Shown in pieces: positions 27,867 to 35,798 of a stretch of DNA of 64,000 nucleotides. Location of the stretch: the NCBI GenBank assembly GCA_017625095.1, contig JAGALQ010000024.1, positions 124,001 through 188,000 of the forward strand, in the 5' to 3' direction. The DNA is from Clostridia bacterium (GTDB lineage Bacteria > Bacillota > Clostridia > Oscillospirales > Acutalibacteraceae). The notes below the pieces were generated by a model that had not been told where the DNA came from, did no database searches, and saw nothing but the letters and a program-made list of their open reading frames with translations. The position numbers and the translations under genes were made by a program. Numbering within the stretch: position 1 is the stretch's first letter; each line of letters begins with the position of its first letter.

Positions 27867-29103
27867 AATCTCTTCTTAAAGCTTCAATCGGAAGCATTTT
27901 TGCAGCTCTTCGTGCTGGATAGATACCAAAGAAAATACCGATAGAGCTTGAAAAACCAACTGCCAAAAGAATGGTGGAGAACTGTACATTAACAGGAACA
28001 TTAACGTAAGCAGCTGCTAATAAAGCACCGCCAACGCCCAGAATCAATCCGATAAATCCGCCAATGCAGCATAATATTACCGATTCGGTAAGGAATTGGA
28101 ACATTATAGTTGAGGTCTTTGCACCTAATGCTTTTCTTATACCGATTTCTCGTGTTCTTTCCGTAACGGATACAAGCATAATATTCATAACGCCTATACC
28201 GCCAACAACAAGAGAAATTGCACCGACAGCAGCGATAAACGCTGTAAAGACATTGATAACAGTATCAATCAATTCAATAAATGTTGCCATATTTGTAACA
28301 GTGTAAACTTCACGCTCAGCGTTACCGTGTCTTGCTTTGAGCACGTTGGCGGCGGAAGCACCCGCACTGTCAAGAAACCTGTCATCTTTAGCAGTGAGAT
28401 AGATCATCTGATACTTTGCGCTCTGACCGAAGAACTCGCTGTAAGTCGTTGCAGGAATCATCATTGTAACCATTGTGCCCATAGCACTGGAAGATTCCAT
28501 CATCTGCGCCATTGATTCGGCATCGGCGTTCATCATAGATGTATTATCACCGACACCGATAATTTTAAACGAAACCGTTTTACCGTTAGCAGTCAGACTG
28601 ATCTTTTCGCCGACACAATTTTCATAACCAAATAGAGTATACGCACTGAGATTGTCAATGCAAACTACATTTCTTGCAGCTTCAAAATCCGATTGATTAT
28701 AAAATCGGCCATATAACATCTTGGCACCCATTATGTGCTGCAAATCAACCGTGCCTGCCATAACCATTGCCGTTCCGTTTTCCGAAGAACTTTCGCACAG
28801 TGCCATATTAAATGCCATTGGCGAAACAACGCCGATGCTGTCAAGACGTTTGATAGCCTCAATGTCGTCATCGGTTATATAGTCGTTAGGTGTTGCAACA
28901 TCTGTAGCAACTGTGATGCTGACCATATTTGAGCCCATAGACTCAATCATACCGACTATATAGTCACGGCCGCCGTTACCGACAGTAACAATCGCAATAA
29001 CCGATGCAACACCGATTATTATGCCGAGCATCGTCAGCAAAGATCTTGTCAGATTGGTGCGGATGCTGAAAATAGCAATACGAATGTTTTCAACTATATT
29101 CAT
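27865..29103 (-). CDS. MacB/FtsX-type ABC transporter permease
   Basis: 412 residues. An N-terminal helix (SLLTMLGIIIGVASVIAIVTVG, read in two parts) is followed by a large extracellular MacB periplasmic-core domain (about 45-280) and three C-terminal helices of the FtsX fold (VVGGIGVMNIMLVSVTERTREIGIRKALG around residue 300, the diagnostic FtsX motif). These permeases work with a separate ATPase and an adaptor to export peptides, lipids or antibiotics. The adaptor gene lies 18 bases upstream, but no ATPase gene lies on either side in this unit and this protein has no nucleotide-binding domain. Confidence 0.88.
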   Translation of the reverse strand: MNIVENIRIAIFSIRTNLTRSLLTMLGIIIGVASVIAIVTVGNGGRDYIVGMIESMGSNMVSITVATDVATPNDYITDDDIEAIKRLDSIGVVSPMAFNMALCESSSENGTAMVMAGTVDLQHIMGAKMLYGRFYNQSDFEAARNVVCIDNLSAYTLFGYENCVGEKISLTANGKTVSFKIIGVGDNTSMMNADAESMAQMMESSSAMGTMVTMMIPATTYSEFFGQSAKYQMIYLTAKDDRFLDSAGASAANVLKARHGNAEREVYTVTNMATFIELIDTVINVFTAFIAAVGAISLVVGGIGVMNIMLVSVTERTREIGIRKALGAKTSTIMFQFLTESVILCCIGGFIGLILGVGGALLAAAYVNVPVNVQFSTILLAVGFSSSIGIFFGIYPARRAAKMLPIEALRRD

Positions 29104-29121
29104 AACTTAAGCACCACCCTG

Positions 29122-30720
29122 TTATACAGCAGCATCATTTTCATAAACAGCAGCGACTTTTTCGCCTTCCTCTGCTATTGCCTTAAGCGCTGTTGCGGGA
29201 TTCTGAACGATTTTATCACCTGCAGTACAACCTGAAACAACCTGATACTGAGTATCTGTAGAGAGTCCGAGTTCAACAGGAACACGGGTGACGGTTGATT
29301 TCTTTTCGTTGAACATATAAATGTAACTGCCTGTATCATCTGTTTCGACAGACTCTATCGGAACAACAACGGCATTATCGACTGAATCAAGTTCAATATC
29401 AATATCTACATCAATACCGATAATAACGCTCTCATCAGGGTTATTAATCTTAACCTTCGCGGGAATTGTGTTTGATGAAGAGGAAGCTGCACCGCCAAGC
29501 ATTGAGCCTATATCAATACTTGAAGATGACGAAGCAACAGGGCTGATATAAATAACTTCACCATCAAGTACATGACCAAGCGAATTAATTGTTGCTTTCT
29601 GACCAACCTTGACATCAAGGACATCGAACTTGCCGAGTGTAAAAGAAGCGACAAAACTATCGTAATATTCTACAGCAAGACCAATATTTTTAGATGAACC
29701 GGAAAAAGCAGACATCAGACTGCCGATATCAGGGGTTGTAGTTCCGCCTGACATAAGACCGAGAAGTGAACTCATATCAATTCCACCGGAAGTCTTAACC
29801 GCTGAAAATGACTGACCAGACACAATATTAAGTTCGCTTACAACACCAGAACCTTCAGAATACCAACCTTTTTTAAGCTTTTCGACCGATGATTTTGCTC
29901 TGTCAAGATCTGACTTTGCTGTATCCATAAGAGATTTATAAGTTGATTTCAGAACGTTCTGTGACTGAGTTTCGAAAAGTGTTTTCTGAGCTTTAAGACT
30001 CATAAGTGAAAACTCTGCACTCATAAGCTCAGCTTCTGCCGATGAAGCACCAAACATTGATGCAAAGTCAAAAGAAGAACCTATTTTGAAACTGTCGATG
30101 ATGTCAGAAGCAGTTTTTCTGTCAGCTCCGCGGAGTGCAAGCTTGGTGAAATATTCACGAAGCTCTTCAACAGAATAATTATTACCGAGCAGCTTTGAAA
30201 GTGTTTCGTAATCAATTCCGTTGACCCAATCAGGAACTTTTTTCTTATCAGCAGATGAATCTTTGTCGGCTGTTGCAGAAAGCTTTGAAACTTCCTTTTC
30301 AAGCTCAGCAATTTCCGCATTGATTGAAGGCAACTTTGCTGCAGCTTCATTTGCTGAATTAATTGAGTTATGATAGTTAATTTTTGCCATATCGTAGGCA
30401 GATTGTTTTTCGGAAAGAATACCGTTTAGTGAAGCAGGTTCGAAGGTTGCAAGCAGTTGGCCGTCTTCAACTTTGTCACCAAGCTTAACAAAAACCTCTT
30501 TTACAACTACACCGTCAAATATCTCATATTCTCCCCTGTTTGTCGATTCGACAACACCTTGTGTAGAAAGTGTTTGCTTGACTGTTGATGTGCCGACTTC
30601 AAGAATAACAGCTTCAAATCTGTCAGCTTTCTTCTTATGGACAAAGAAAGCTGCACCGACAACTATAGCAACCACCAACAAAACAGCAACACCAATTTTA
30701 ATCAGCTTTTTATTTTTCAC
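29122..30720 (-). CDS. MacA/HlyD-type membrane-fusion adaptor protein
   Basis: 532 residues, longer than the usual 380-420. Positively charged N-terminus and one transmembrane helix (about 5-25, VAVLLVVAIVVGAAFFV), then a lipoyl-like half (VVKEVFVKLGDKVEDGQLLATFE), a long helical hairpin (about 95-290) and the second lipoyl half and beta-barrel (VKVGQKATINSL, IGIDVDIDIELD, VVVPIESVETDDTGSYIYMF). A Gly/Ser-rich insertion (about 325-365, also 415-430) accounts for the extra length. In Gram-positive bacteria such adaptors couple to MacB-type permeases. It starts 30 bases after the purD stop and ends 18 bases before the permease. Confidence 0.87.
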   Translation of the reverse strand: MKNKKLIKIGVAVLLVVAIVVGAAFFVHKKKADRFEAVILEVGTSTVKQTLSTQGVVESTNRGEYEIFDGVVVKEVFVKLGDKVEDGQLLATFEPASLNGILSEKQSAYDMAKINYHNSINSANEAAAKLPSINAEIAELEKEVSKLSATADKDSSADKKKVPDWVNGIDYETLSKLLGNNYSVEELREYFTKLALRGADRKTASDIIDSFKIGSSFDFASMFGASSAEAELMSAEFSLMSLKAQKTLFETQSQNVLKSTYKSLMDTAKSDLDRAKSSVEKLKKGWYSEGSGVVSELNIVSGQSFSAVKTSGGIDMSSLLGLMSGGTTTPDIGSLMSAFSGSSKNIGLAVEYYDSFVASFTLGKFDVLDVKVGQKATINSLGHVLDGEVIYISPVASSSSSIDIGSMLGGAASSSSNTIPAKVKINNPDESVIIGIDVDIDIELDSVDNAVVVPIESVETDDTGSYIYMFNEKKSTVTRVPVELGLSTDTQYQVVSGCTAGDKIVQNPATALKAIAEEGEKVAAVYENDAAV

Positions 30721-30750
30721 GCTGATTCCTCCCTTTTGTGTTATTGTTAT

Positions 30751-32031
30751 TTATCTGAGAGCCTCGAGAGCTCTTTTGCCGATATCATTACGTTTATGCG
30801 CACCGTCAAAAGAAATTAATTGTGTTGCAGCATATGCCTTTTCAAGTGCTGAAGGCAGATTTTCAGCTCTTGCGGTAACGCCGAGTACACGTCCGCCGTT
30901 TGTAAGGAATTTACCATTTTCAAGCTTTGTACCTGCATGATATACTACAGCACCGTCAACGTTACCTTTATCATTAAGCCCCTTAATTTCAACACCTTTT
31001 GCGTATGAGCCGGGATAACCGCCTGAAGCCATAATAACACAAGCGCAGGATTCCTCTGCAAAAACAACATTAATCTTATCAAGTGTTTCATCTGCAACTG
31101 CTTCAATAATATCAACAAGAGGAGTTTCAAGCAAAGGCAGAACAACCTGAGTTTCAGGATCACCGAAACGTGAATTATATTCGATAACCTTGGGACCGTC
31201 AGGCGTGAGCATAAGTCCGAAATAAAGGCAGCCTTTGAAAGGACAGCCTTCGCTGCACATAGCTTTGACAGTAGGCATAAAGATAGTGTCCATACACTCC
31301 TGAGCAATCTCTTTGGTGTAATAAGGATTGGGTGCTACCGTACCCATACCGCCTGTATTCAGACCCTTATCACCATCAAGTGCTCTTTTATGGTCCATTG
31401 AAGAAACCATAGGTGCAAGTGTTTTACCGTCAGTAAATGCAAGAACAGAAACTTCGGGACCTGTGAGAAACTCTTCAACAACAATGTTGTTACCTGAAGC
31501 ACCGAAAACCTTATCTTCCATTATTGACTTTACGGCATCCTTTGCAGACTCAAGATCTTCTGCAATAATTACACCCTTACCGAGTGCGAGACCGTCTGCC
31601 TTGATAACAACAGGGAATTTGCCTGTTGATTCAATATATGCAACAGCAGCTTCAGAATCTGAGAAGACTTCGTAAGCAGCTGTCGGAATACCGTACTTTT
31701 TCATAAGATTCTTTGAGAAAACTTTACTGCTTTCAATTCTTGCCGCAAGTGCTGAGGGTCCGAAAGCTTTGATGCCCTCTTTTTCAAAAGCATCAACCAT
31801 ACCTGCCGCAAGCGGATCATCGGGTGCAACGAAAACAAAGTCGACATTCTGCTCTTTTGCAAGAGAAATCATACCGTCAATATCCATTACATTGACAGAA
31901 AAGCATTCAGCATCACAGGAAATACCGCCGTTGCCCGGTGCGCAGATTACACTGTCTACCCTGTCACTTTCAAGTAACTTTTTAATTAGCGCATGCTCAC
32001 GTCCGCCTGAGCCAACCATAAGAATCTTCAT
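30751..32031 (-). CDS. purD: Phosphoribosylamine-glycine ligase
   Basis: 426 residues, normal length, from ATG 32031 with GGAGG 10 bases upstream. It begins MKILMVGSGGREHALIKKL (N-domain), contains FAPDDPLAAGMVDAFE-like, FPVVIKADGLALGKGV (ATP-grasp nucleotide lid), MGTVAPNP (GGMG loop) and FNSRFGDPETQVVLPLL-like (YNSRFGDPETQ, metal and phosphoribosylamine site). PurD makes GAR from phosphoribosylamine, glycine and ATP, the second step of purine synthesis. No other pur gene is adjacent. The export genes follow in the same direction without an obvious terminator. Confidence 0.96.
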   Translation of the reverse strand: MKILMVGSGGREHALIKKLLESDRVDSVICAPGNGGISCDAECFSVNVMDIDGMISLAKEQNVDFVFVAPDDPLAAGMVDAFEKEGIKAFGPSALAARIESSKVFSKNLMKKYGIPTAAYEVFSDSEAAVAYIESTGKFPVVIKADGLALGKGVIIAEDLESAKDAVKSIMEDKVFGASGNNIVVEEFLTGPEVSVLAFTDGKTLAPMVSSMDHKRALDGDKGLNTGGMGTVAPNPYYTKEIAQECMDTIFMPTVKAMCSEGCPFKGCLYFGLMLTPDGPKVIEYNSRFGDPETQVVLPLLETPLVDIIEAVADETLDKINVVFAEESCACVIMASGGYPGSYAKGVEIKGLNDKGNVDGAVVYHAGTKLENGKFLTNGGRVLGVTARAENLPSALEKAYAATQLISFDGAHKRNDIGKRALEALR

Positions 32032-32150
32032 ATAAATAGTATCCTCCAATTTTTGCATAAAATAACAGATTAATTATAGCACATAATTAATAAAATAAAA
32101 ACCCTTTTCAGAAATTTAACAAAATCACAAAACAAATGAAAAAAGTACGT

Positions 32151-32177
32151 AATATCAAAATGAAAAAAACATATATT
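32151..32177 (+). promoter_or_regulatory. Possible sporulation (sigma-E-like) promoter
   Basis: AATATC (32151-32156) and CATATATT (32170-32177), 13 bases apart, resemble the -35 and -10 elements of mother-cell promoters. No sigma-A boxes are evident here. Suggested by the spore-type genes downstream; weak on sequence alone. Confidence 0.3.
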
Positions 32178-32216
32178 GTAACAGTATATTTTTTAGGAGT
32201 GATATTTACGGACAGT

Positions 32217-32846
32217 ATGGAGAAACGTATTGAAGAATACAAAAATGAACTTATGAAGTACGCAAAGAAGAACGGTGTCGTTTATTCCGGCAACGAAAAC
32301 GGATTCAAAGAAGCAGAAAAAAATGATAATTCAGTACAGACTTTTAAATCATATGATGAAAAATATGTAAACAACCGTCCTATGCCGCCGGAGTTTCTGG
32401 GAGAAGATGATGACGTCAGACAAGTTAATTCCGCAATAAACCGTTCAACATATAATAATTTTATTAACGAAAACTCAAAGTACGGAAAATTGAGAGTGCA
32501 GACTTATGCGTCCACCCAGGTATTTCCGATACAGAATGCTAAAGTATCTGTTGAAAAGGAGTTTGATGACGGAAAGCATATATTTGCCGAAGAATACACA
32601 GATATCGACGGTGTTGCAGAAAACATAACGCTTCCGACAAAGAACAAGGAATTATCATTAACGCCAGATTCACCGATACCTTATTCAACATATACCGTAA
32701 GAGTAACACATCCGCAATTTGAAGCAATAACTTTTTACAATGTACCGATATTTGAAGGTATCGAGTCTTTACAGCCCGTTGCAATGCTTCCGTTAAACAG
32801 CACAAACCAAGGCCAGAACATATATGAAGAAGAACCTGATCTGTAA
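32217..32846 (+). CDS. Beta-sandwich (carboxypeptidase regulatory-like) protein upstream of a SpoIID-type enzyme
   Basis: 209 residues from ATG 32217 (MEKRIEEYKNEL). AGGAG lies 17 bases upstream, unusually far. The frame is open further 5' (to ATG 32136) but that part overlaps the candidate promoter, so the start is uncertain. The N-terminal half is charged and probably flexible (KSYDEKYVNNRPMPPEFLGED). The C-terminal half (about 105-190: LRVQTYASTQVFPIQNAKVSV, TDIDGVAENITLP, YTVRVTHPQFEAITFYNVPIF, split) matches a carboxypeptidase regulatory-like fold. No signal peptide. Ends 9 bases before the SpoIID-type gene, with AAGGAGG of that gene overlapping its stop. Spore-related role is inferred from neighbours. 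Confidence 0.7.
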   Translation: MEKRIEEYKNELMKYAKKNGVVYSGNENGFKEAEKNDNSVQTFKSYDEKYVNNRPMPPEFLGEDDDVRQVNSAINRSTYNNFINENSKYGKLRVQTYASTQVFPIQNAKVSVEKEFDDGKHIFAEEYTDIDGVAENITLPTKNKELSLTPDSPIPYSTYTVRVTHPQFEAITFYNVPIFEGIESLQPVAMLPLNSTNQGQNIYEEEPDL

Positions 32847-32855
32847 GGAGGATAT

Positions 32856-34199
32856 ATGCCTACACCAATTATTCCCGACAGAATAACTGTGCATCTCGGA
32901 GCGCCTGATTCACCGGCCGAAAACGTAACGCTGAGTTTTGCAGATTATATCAAAAACGTTGCTTCCAGTGAAATATATCCGACATGGCCGGATAACGCAT
33001 TAAGAGCAAATATTTATGCAATAATTACATTTGCGCTTAACAGATATTATACTGAGTACTACCGAAGCAGAGGTTATAATTTTGATATTACCTCATCAAC
33101 TCAATACGACCAGAAATTTATCAAAAACCGTGAAGTGTTTGAAAACATAAGCCTTATTGTTGACGAAATTTTTAATGATTATGTAACCAAAGGTGAGCAA
33201 ATTCAGCCGTATTTTACCACTTATTGCAACGGTACTTCCGTTCAGTGTGACGGACTTTCTCAATGGGGTACGGTTTCACTCGCCAACCAAGGACTTACAC
33301 CGTATGAAATACTGCAAAACTACTACGGAAACGATATCAATATTGTCAGAAATGCACCTGTCGGCACAAACACGCCGTCATATCCCGGTGTAATAATTGA
33401 CCTTGGCGATTCCGGTGAGGATGTTAGAACCATTCAGACACAACTTAACAGAATAGGAGCAAACTACCCTTCGATCCCTCGGATTCCTTCCATAAACGGC
33501 ATATTCGACGAAGAAACCAGACGCGCCGTAATACAGTTTCAAAAGATTTTTAATCTAACACCCGACGGAAGAGTCGGCAAAGCAACTTGGTATAAAATAA
33601 AGCAGATTTACAACGGAGTAAAAAATCTGTCTGGTCTTTATTCAGAAGGAATAACTATAACGGAAGCTCAACGTATATTCCCTAAAACACTAGAATATGG
33701 CGACACAGGTAATGAAGTATCTGTAATTCAATACTATCTTGCATTCCTCGGATTCTTTTATGATACTCTACCACAAATAGCTGTTGACGGAATATTCGGC
33801 GAAGAAACAAGAAATGCAGTAATTGCCTTCCAGAATCAATTCGGATTAACTGTCGACGGAATTGTCGGACGACAAACATGGAACGCTATTCAGGATCAAT
33901 ATGACGCGGTATTGCGTTCACTTCCCAGCGAATACAGCAGTTATTCATCGTTGCTTTACCCCGGATATTACATCACAACAGGTGCAACGGGAAAAGTTGT
34001 TGAGCAGCTGCAAACATTTATTAACACTATATCAAGATACAATACAAACATACCGTCAGTTACTGTCGACGGAATATACGGTAACAATACAAAGCAATCG
34101 GTACAGGCAATTCAGAGATTGGTTGGCCAGGAACCAAGCGGTGCTGTAGGTCCGCTTACATGGAATGCTATTGTCAACTTATACAATCAATACCGATGA
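32856..34199 (+). CDS. SpoIID-domain protein with three peptidoglycan-binding repeats
   Basis: 447 residues. N-terminal SpoIID/LytB-like domain (about 28-165): the conserved Glu39 in ASSEIYPTWP (the position of the SpoIID catalytic Glu), ALRANIYAIITFALNRYYT, TYCNGTSVQCDG and LSQWGTVSLANQGLTPYEIL-like ending. Then three PG_binding_1 repeats at about 183-250, 288-350 and 373-440, each with the D-G-x-x-G and F-Q signature (VDGIFGEETRNAVIAFQ, DGIVGRQTWNAI). SpoIID-type enzymes cleave stripped glycan strands during spore engulfment. There is no signal peptide or membrane anchor, which is odd for a wall enzyme and fits action after release or inside the spore. Preceded by AAGGAGG. Confidence 0.85.
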   Translation: MPTPIIPDRITVHLGAPDSPAENVTLSFADYIKNVASSEIYPTWPDNALRANIYAIITFALNRYYTEYYRSRGYNFDITSSTQYDQKFIKNREVFENISLIVDEIFNDYVTKGEQIQPYFTTYCNGTSVQCDGLSQWGTVSLANQGLTPYEILQNYYGNDINIVRNAPVGTNTPSYPGVIIDLGDSGEDVRTIQTQLNRIGANYPSIPRIPSINGIFDEETRRAVIQFQKIFNLTPDGRVGKATWYKIKQIYNGVKNLSGLYSEGITITEAQRIFPKTLEYGDTGNEVSVIQYYLAFLGFFYDTLPQIAVDGIFGEETRNAVIAFQNQFGLTVDGIVGRQTWNAIQDQYDAVLRSLPSEYSSYSSLLYPGYYITTGATGKVVEQLQTFINTISRYNTNIPSVTVDGIYGNNTKQSVQAIQRLVGQEPSGAVGPLTWNAIVNLYNQYR

Positions 34200-34214
34200 T
34201 TGAATAATCAGAAT

Positions 34215-34246
34215 CATACTGTGAACAATAATAATAAAACAGTATG
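34215..34246 (+). repeat. Inverted repeat between SpoIID-type gene and gerA-type gene
   Basis: CATACTGT at 34215-34222 and ACAGTATG at 34239-34246, an exact 8-base inverted repeat with a 16-base AT-rich loop just before the ribosome site of the next gene. Could be an mRNA hairpin or operator; no T run follows. Confidence 0.45.
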
Positions 34247-34261
34247 GATGTGATATGATTT

Positions 34262-35677
34262 ATGAAGTTAAAAAAGGATTATGAAGAAAATATAAAAACA
34301 CTGGATTCTCACCTTCGTGTAACTGACAGCTTTGATATCGTATGCAGAAATTTTGTGTTTGCCCAAAAAAGAGCAAAGCTCTATTTTATTGACGGTCTTG
34401 TTAAAGACGATGCAATGGTAAAAGTTATTCAGGGTATGCAATCACTGACAGAAGAAGCCATAAAAAATGCTGACAGCGCAAGAGCATTTGCAGACAGATT
34501 TGTCAGCTACATTGAAACTGATATTTGTGCTGATGTCAGCAAAATTGTTACCTTTGTTCTATCAGGTGCGCTGTGTATATTAGTTGAAGGATATGAGCAA
34601 GCGATAATAATTGATGCAAGAACCTATCCTGCAAGAAGTGTCGGTGAGCCTGAAAACGATAAGGTATTGCGAGGAGCACACGACGGATTTACCGAAACGC
34701 TGATTTTCAATACAGCATTGATACGCAGAAGAATGAGAAATCCGCAGATAACAATGGAATATGTTAATATCGGTAATAACTCGCACACTGATGTTGTAAT
34801 TTGTTACATCGCAGATAAAGTTGACAAAAAGCTTCTTGACAGCACAAGAAAGAAGTTATCTGAAATCAAAGTTAACAACCTTACAATGGGTCAGGCAACA
34901 CTTGCTGAAGCACTATTGAAAAAACAGCATTTCAATCCTTTTCCGAAAGTCAGATACACAGAAAGGCCCGATGCCGCGGCAGCAAGCATAAACGAAGGAA
35001 ATGTTGTAATTATGGTTGATAATTCACCTTCGGCAATGATTGTACCGACAGGAATATTTGACTTCTTACAAGACTCAAACGATTATTATTTTCCACCGCT
35101 TATCGGCTCATATCTGAGAATAATCAGAATGTTGATTTTCGGACTCACTTTGTTGTTGACACCCCTATGGCTGTTACTGATTCAGAATGAACAGATGATA
35201 CCGCCGTGGCTTGATTTTATAAAAATTAAGGATGAATATTCGATACCGCCGTTTGCACAACTGCTTATTGTTGAGATAATTATCGATGCGCTTAAACTCG
35301 CTTCTCTGAACACACCATCCGCATTAAGCAATTCTTTAAGCATTGTCGGAGCTCTTGTATTGGGTGAGTTTGCGGTACAGTCAGGATGGTTATCTTCGGA
35401 AGTTGTGCTTTATATGGCATTTGTCGGTATAACAAATTTCACACAGCCAAGCTATGAATTAGGATATGCATTTAAGCTTTGCAGAATGATGCTGATAATA
35501 CTTGTTGCATTGTTTAATTTCATAGGATTTGCAATCGGACTGTGTGCAATTATTCTGTTAATAGCCTTTAATCCAACATTGAGCGGACGATGCTACCTCT
35601 ACCCTCTTATACCGTTGAACAGCAAAAAACTGTCAAGTCTACTGATAAGAAAAAAGCTGAACAAAAGCAACAATTAA
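34262..35677 (+). CDS. GerA-type spore germination receptor subunit A
   Basis: 471 residues. N-terminal soluble domain (about 1-250) with DSFDIVCRNFVF, YFIDGLVKDDAMVKVIQ-like and RSVGEPENDKVLRGAHDGFTE (the highly conserved GerA segment, here read in two pieces), then RRRMRNP and five to six membrane helices (about 285-445) with PSALSNSLSIVGALVLGEFAV. GerA-family A subunits form nutrient-gated channels in the spore inner membrane. B and C subunits, normally encoded next to A, are absent here: an alpha-galactosidase follows after a hairpin. Ribosome site is weak. Co-oriented with the two preceding genes. Confidence 0.9.
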   Translation: MKLKKDYEENIKTLDSHLRVTDSFDIVCRNFVFAQKRAKLYFIDGLVKDDAMVKVIQGMQSLTEEAIKNADSARAFADRFVSYIETDICADVSKIVTFVLSGALCILVEGYEQAIIIDARTYPARSVGEPENDKVLRGAHDGFTETLIFNTALIRRRMRNPQITMEYVNIGNNSHTDVVICYIADKVDKKLLDSTRKKLSEIKVNNLTMGQATLAEALLKKQHFNPFPKVRYTERPDAAAASINEGNVVIMVDNSPSAMIVPTGIFDFLQDSNDYYFPPLIGSYLRIIRMLIFGLTLLLTPLWLLLIQNEQMIPPWLDFIKIKDEYSIPPFAQLLIVEIIIDALKLASLNTPSALSNSLSIVGALVLGEFAVQSGWLSSEVVLYMAFVGITNFTQPSYELGYAFKLCRMMLIILVALFNFIGFAIGLCAIILLIAFNPTLSGRCYLYPLIPLNSKKLSSLLIRKKLNKSNN

Positions 35678-35690
35678 AAAGAATCAATAA

Positions 35691-35720
35691 AATAACCGGT
35701 TCCAAACAGAATCGGTTATT
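35691..35720 (+). terminator. Probable terminator after the gerA-type gene
   Basis: AATAACCGGTTC and GAATCGGTTATT pair imperfectly (one bulge) and are followed by TGTAATTTTA; 13 bases after the stop. Confidence 0.6.
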
Positions 35721-35749
35721 TGTAATTTTAAAAAAGAATTGATTTTAAA

Positions 35750-35778
35750 TTGTTATTTTGATAGTATAATAATATAAT
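35750..35778 (+). promoter_or_regulatory. Probable promoter of the GH27 operon
   Basis: TTGTTA (35750-35755), 17-base spacer, TATAAT (35773-35778), about 20 bases before the ATG. A second TATAAT at 35764-35769 is an alternative -10. Confidence 0.55.
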
Positions 35779-35798
35779 CGCTGACGGAGGTACAAAAG

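Noticed and set aside
32136-32216. Upstream start of the beta-sandwich protein gene
   Set aside because: No ribosome site precedes ATG 32136, and the segment overlaps a candidate promoter; kept only as an alternative.
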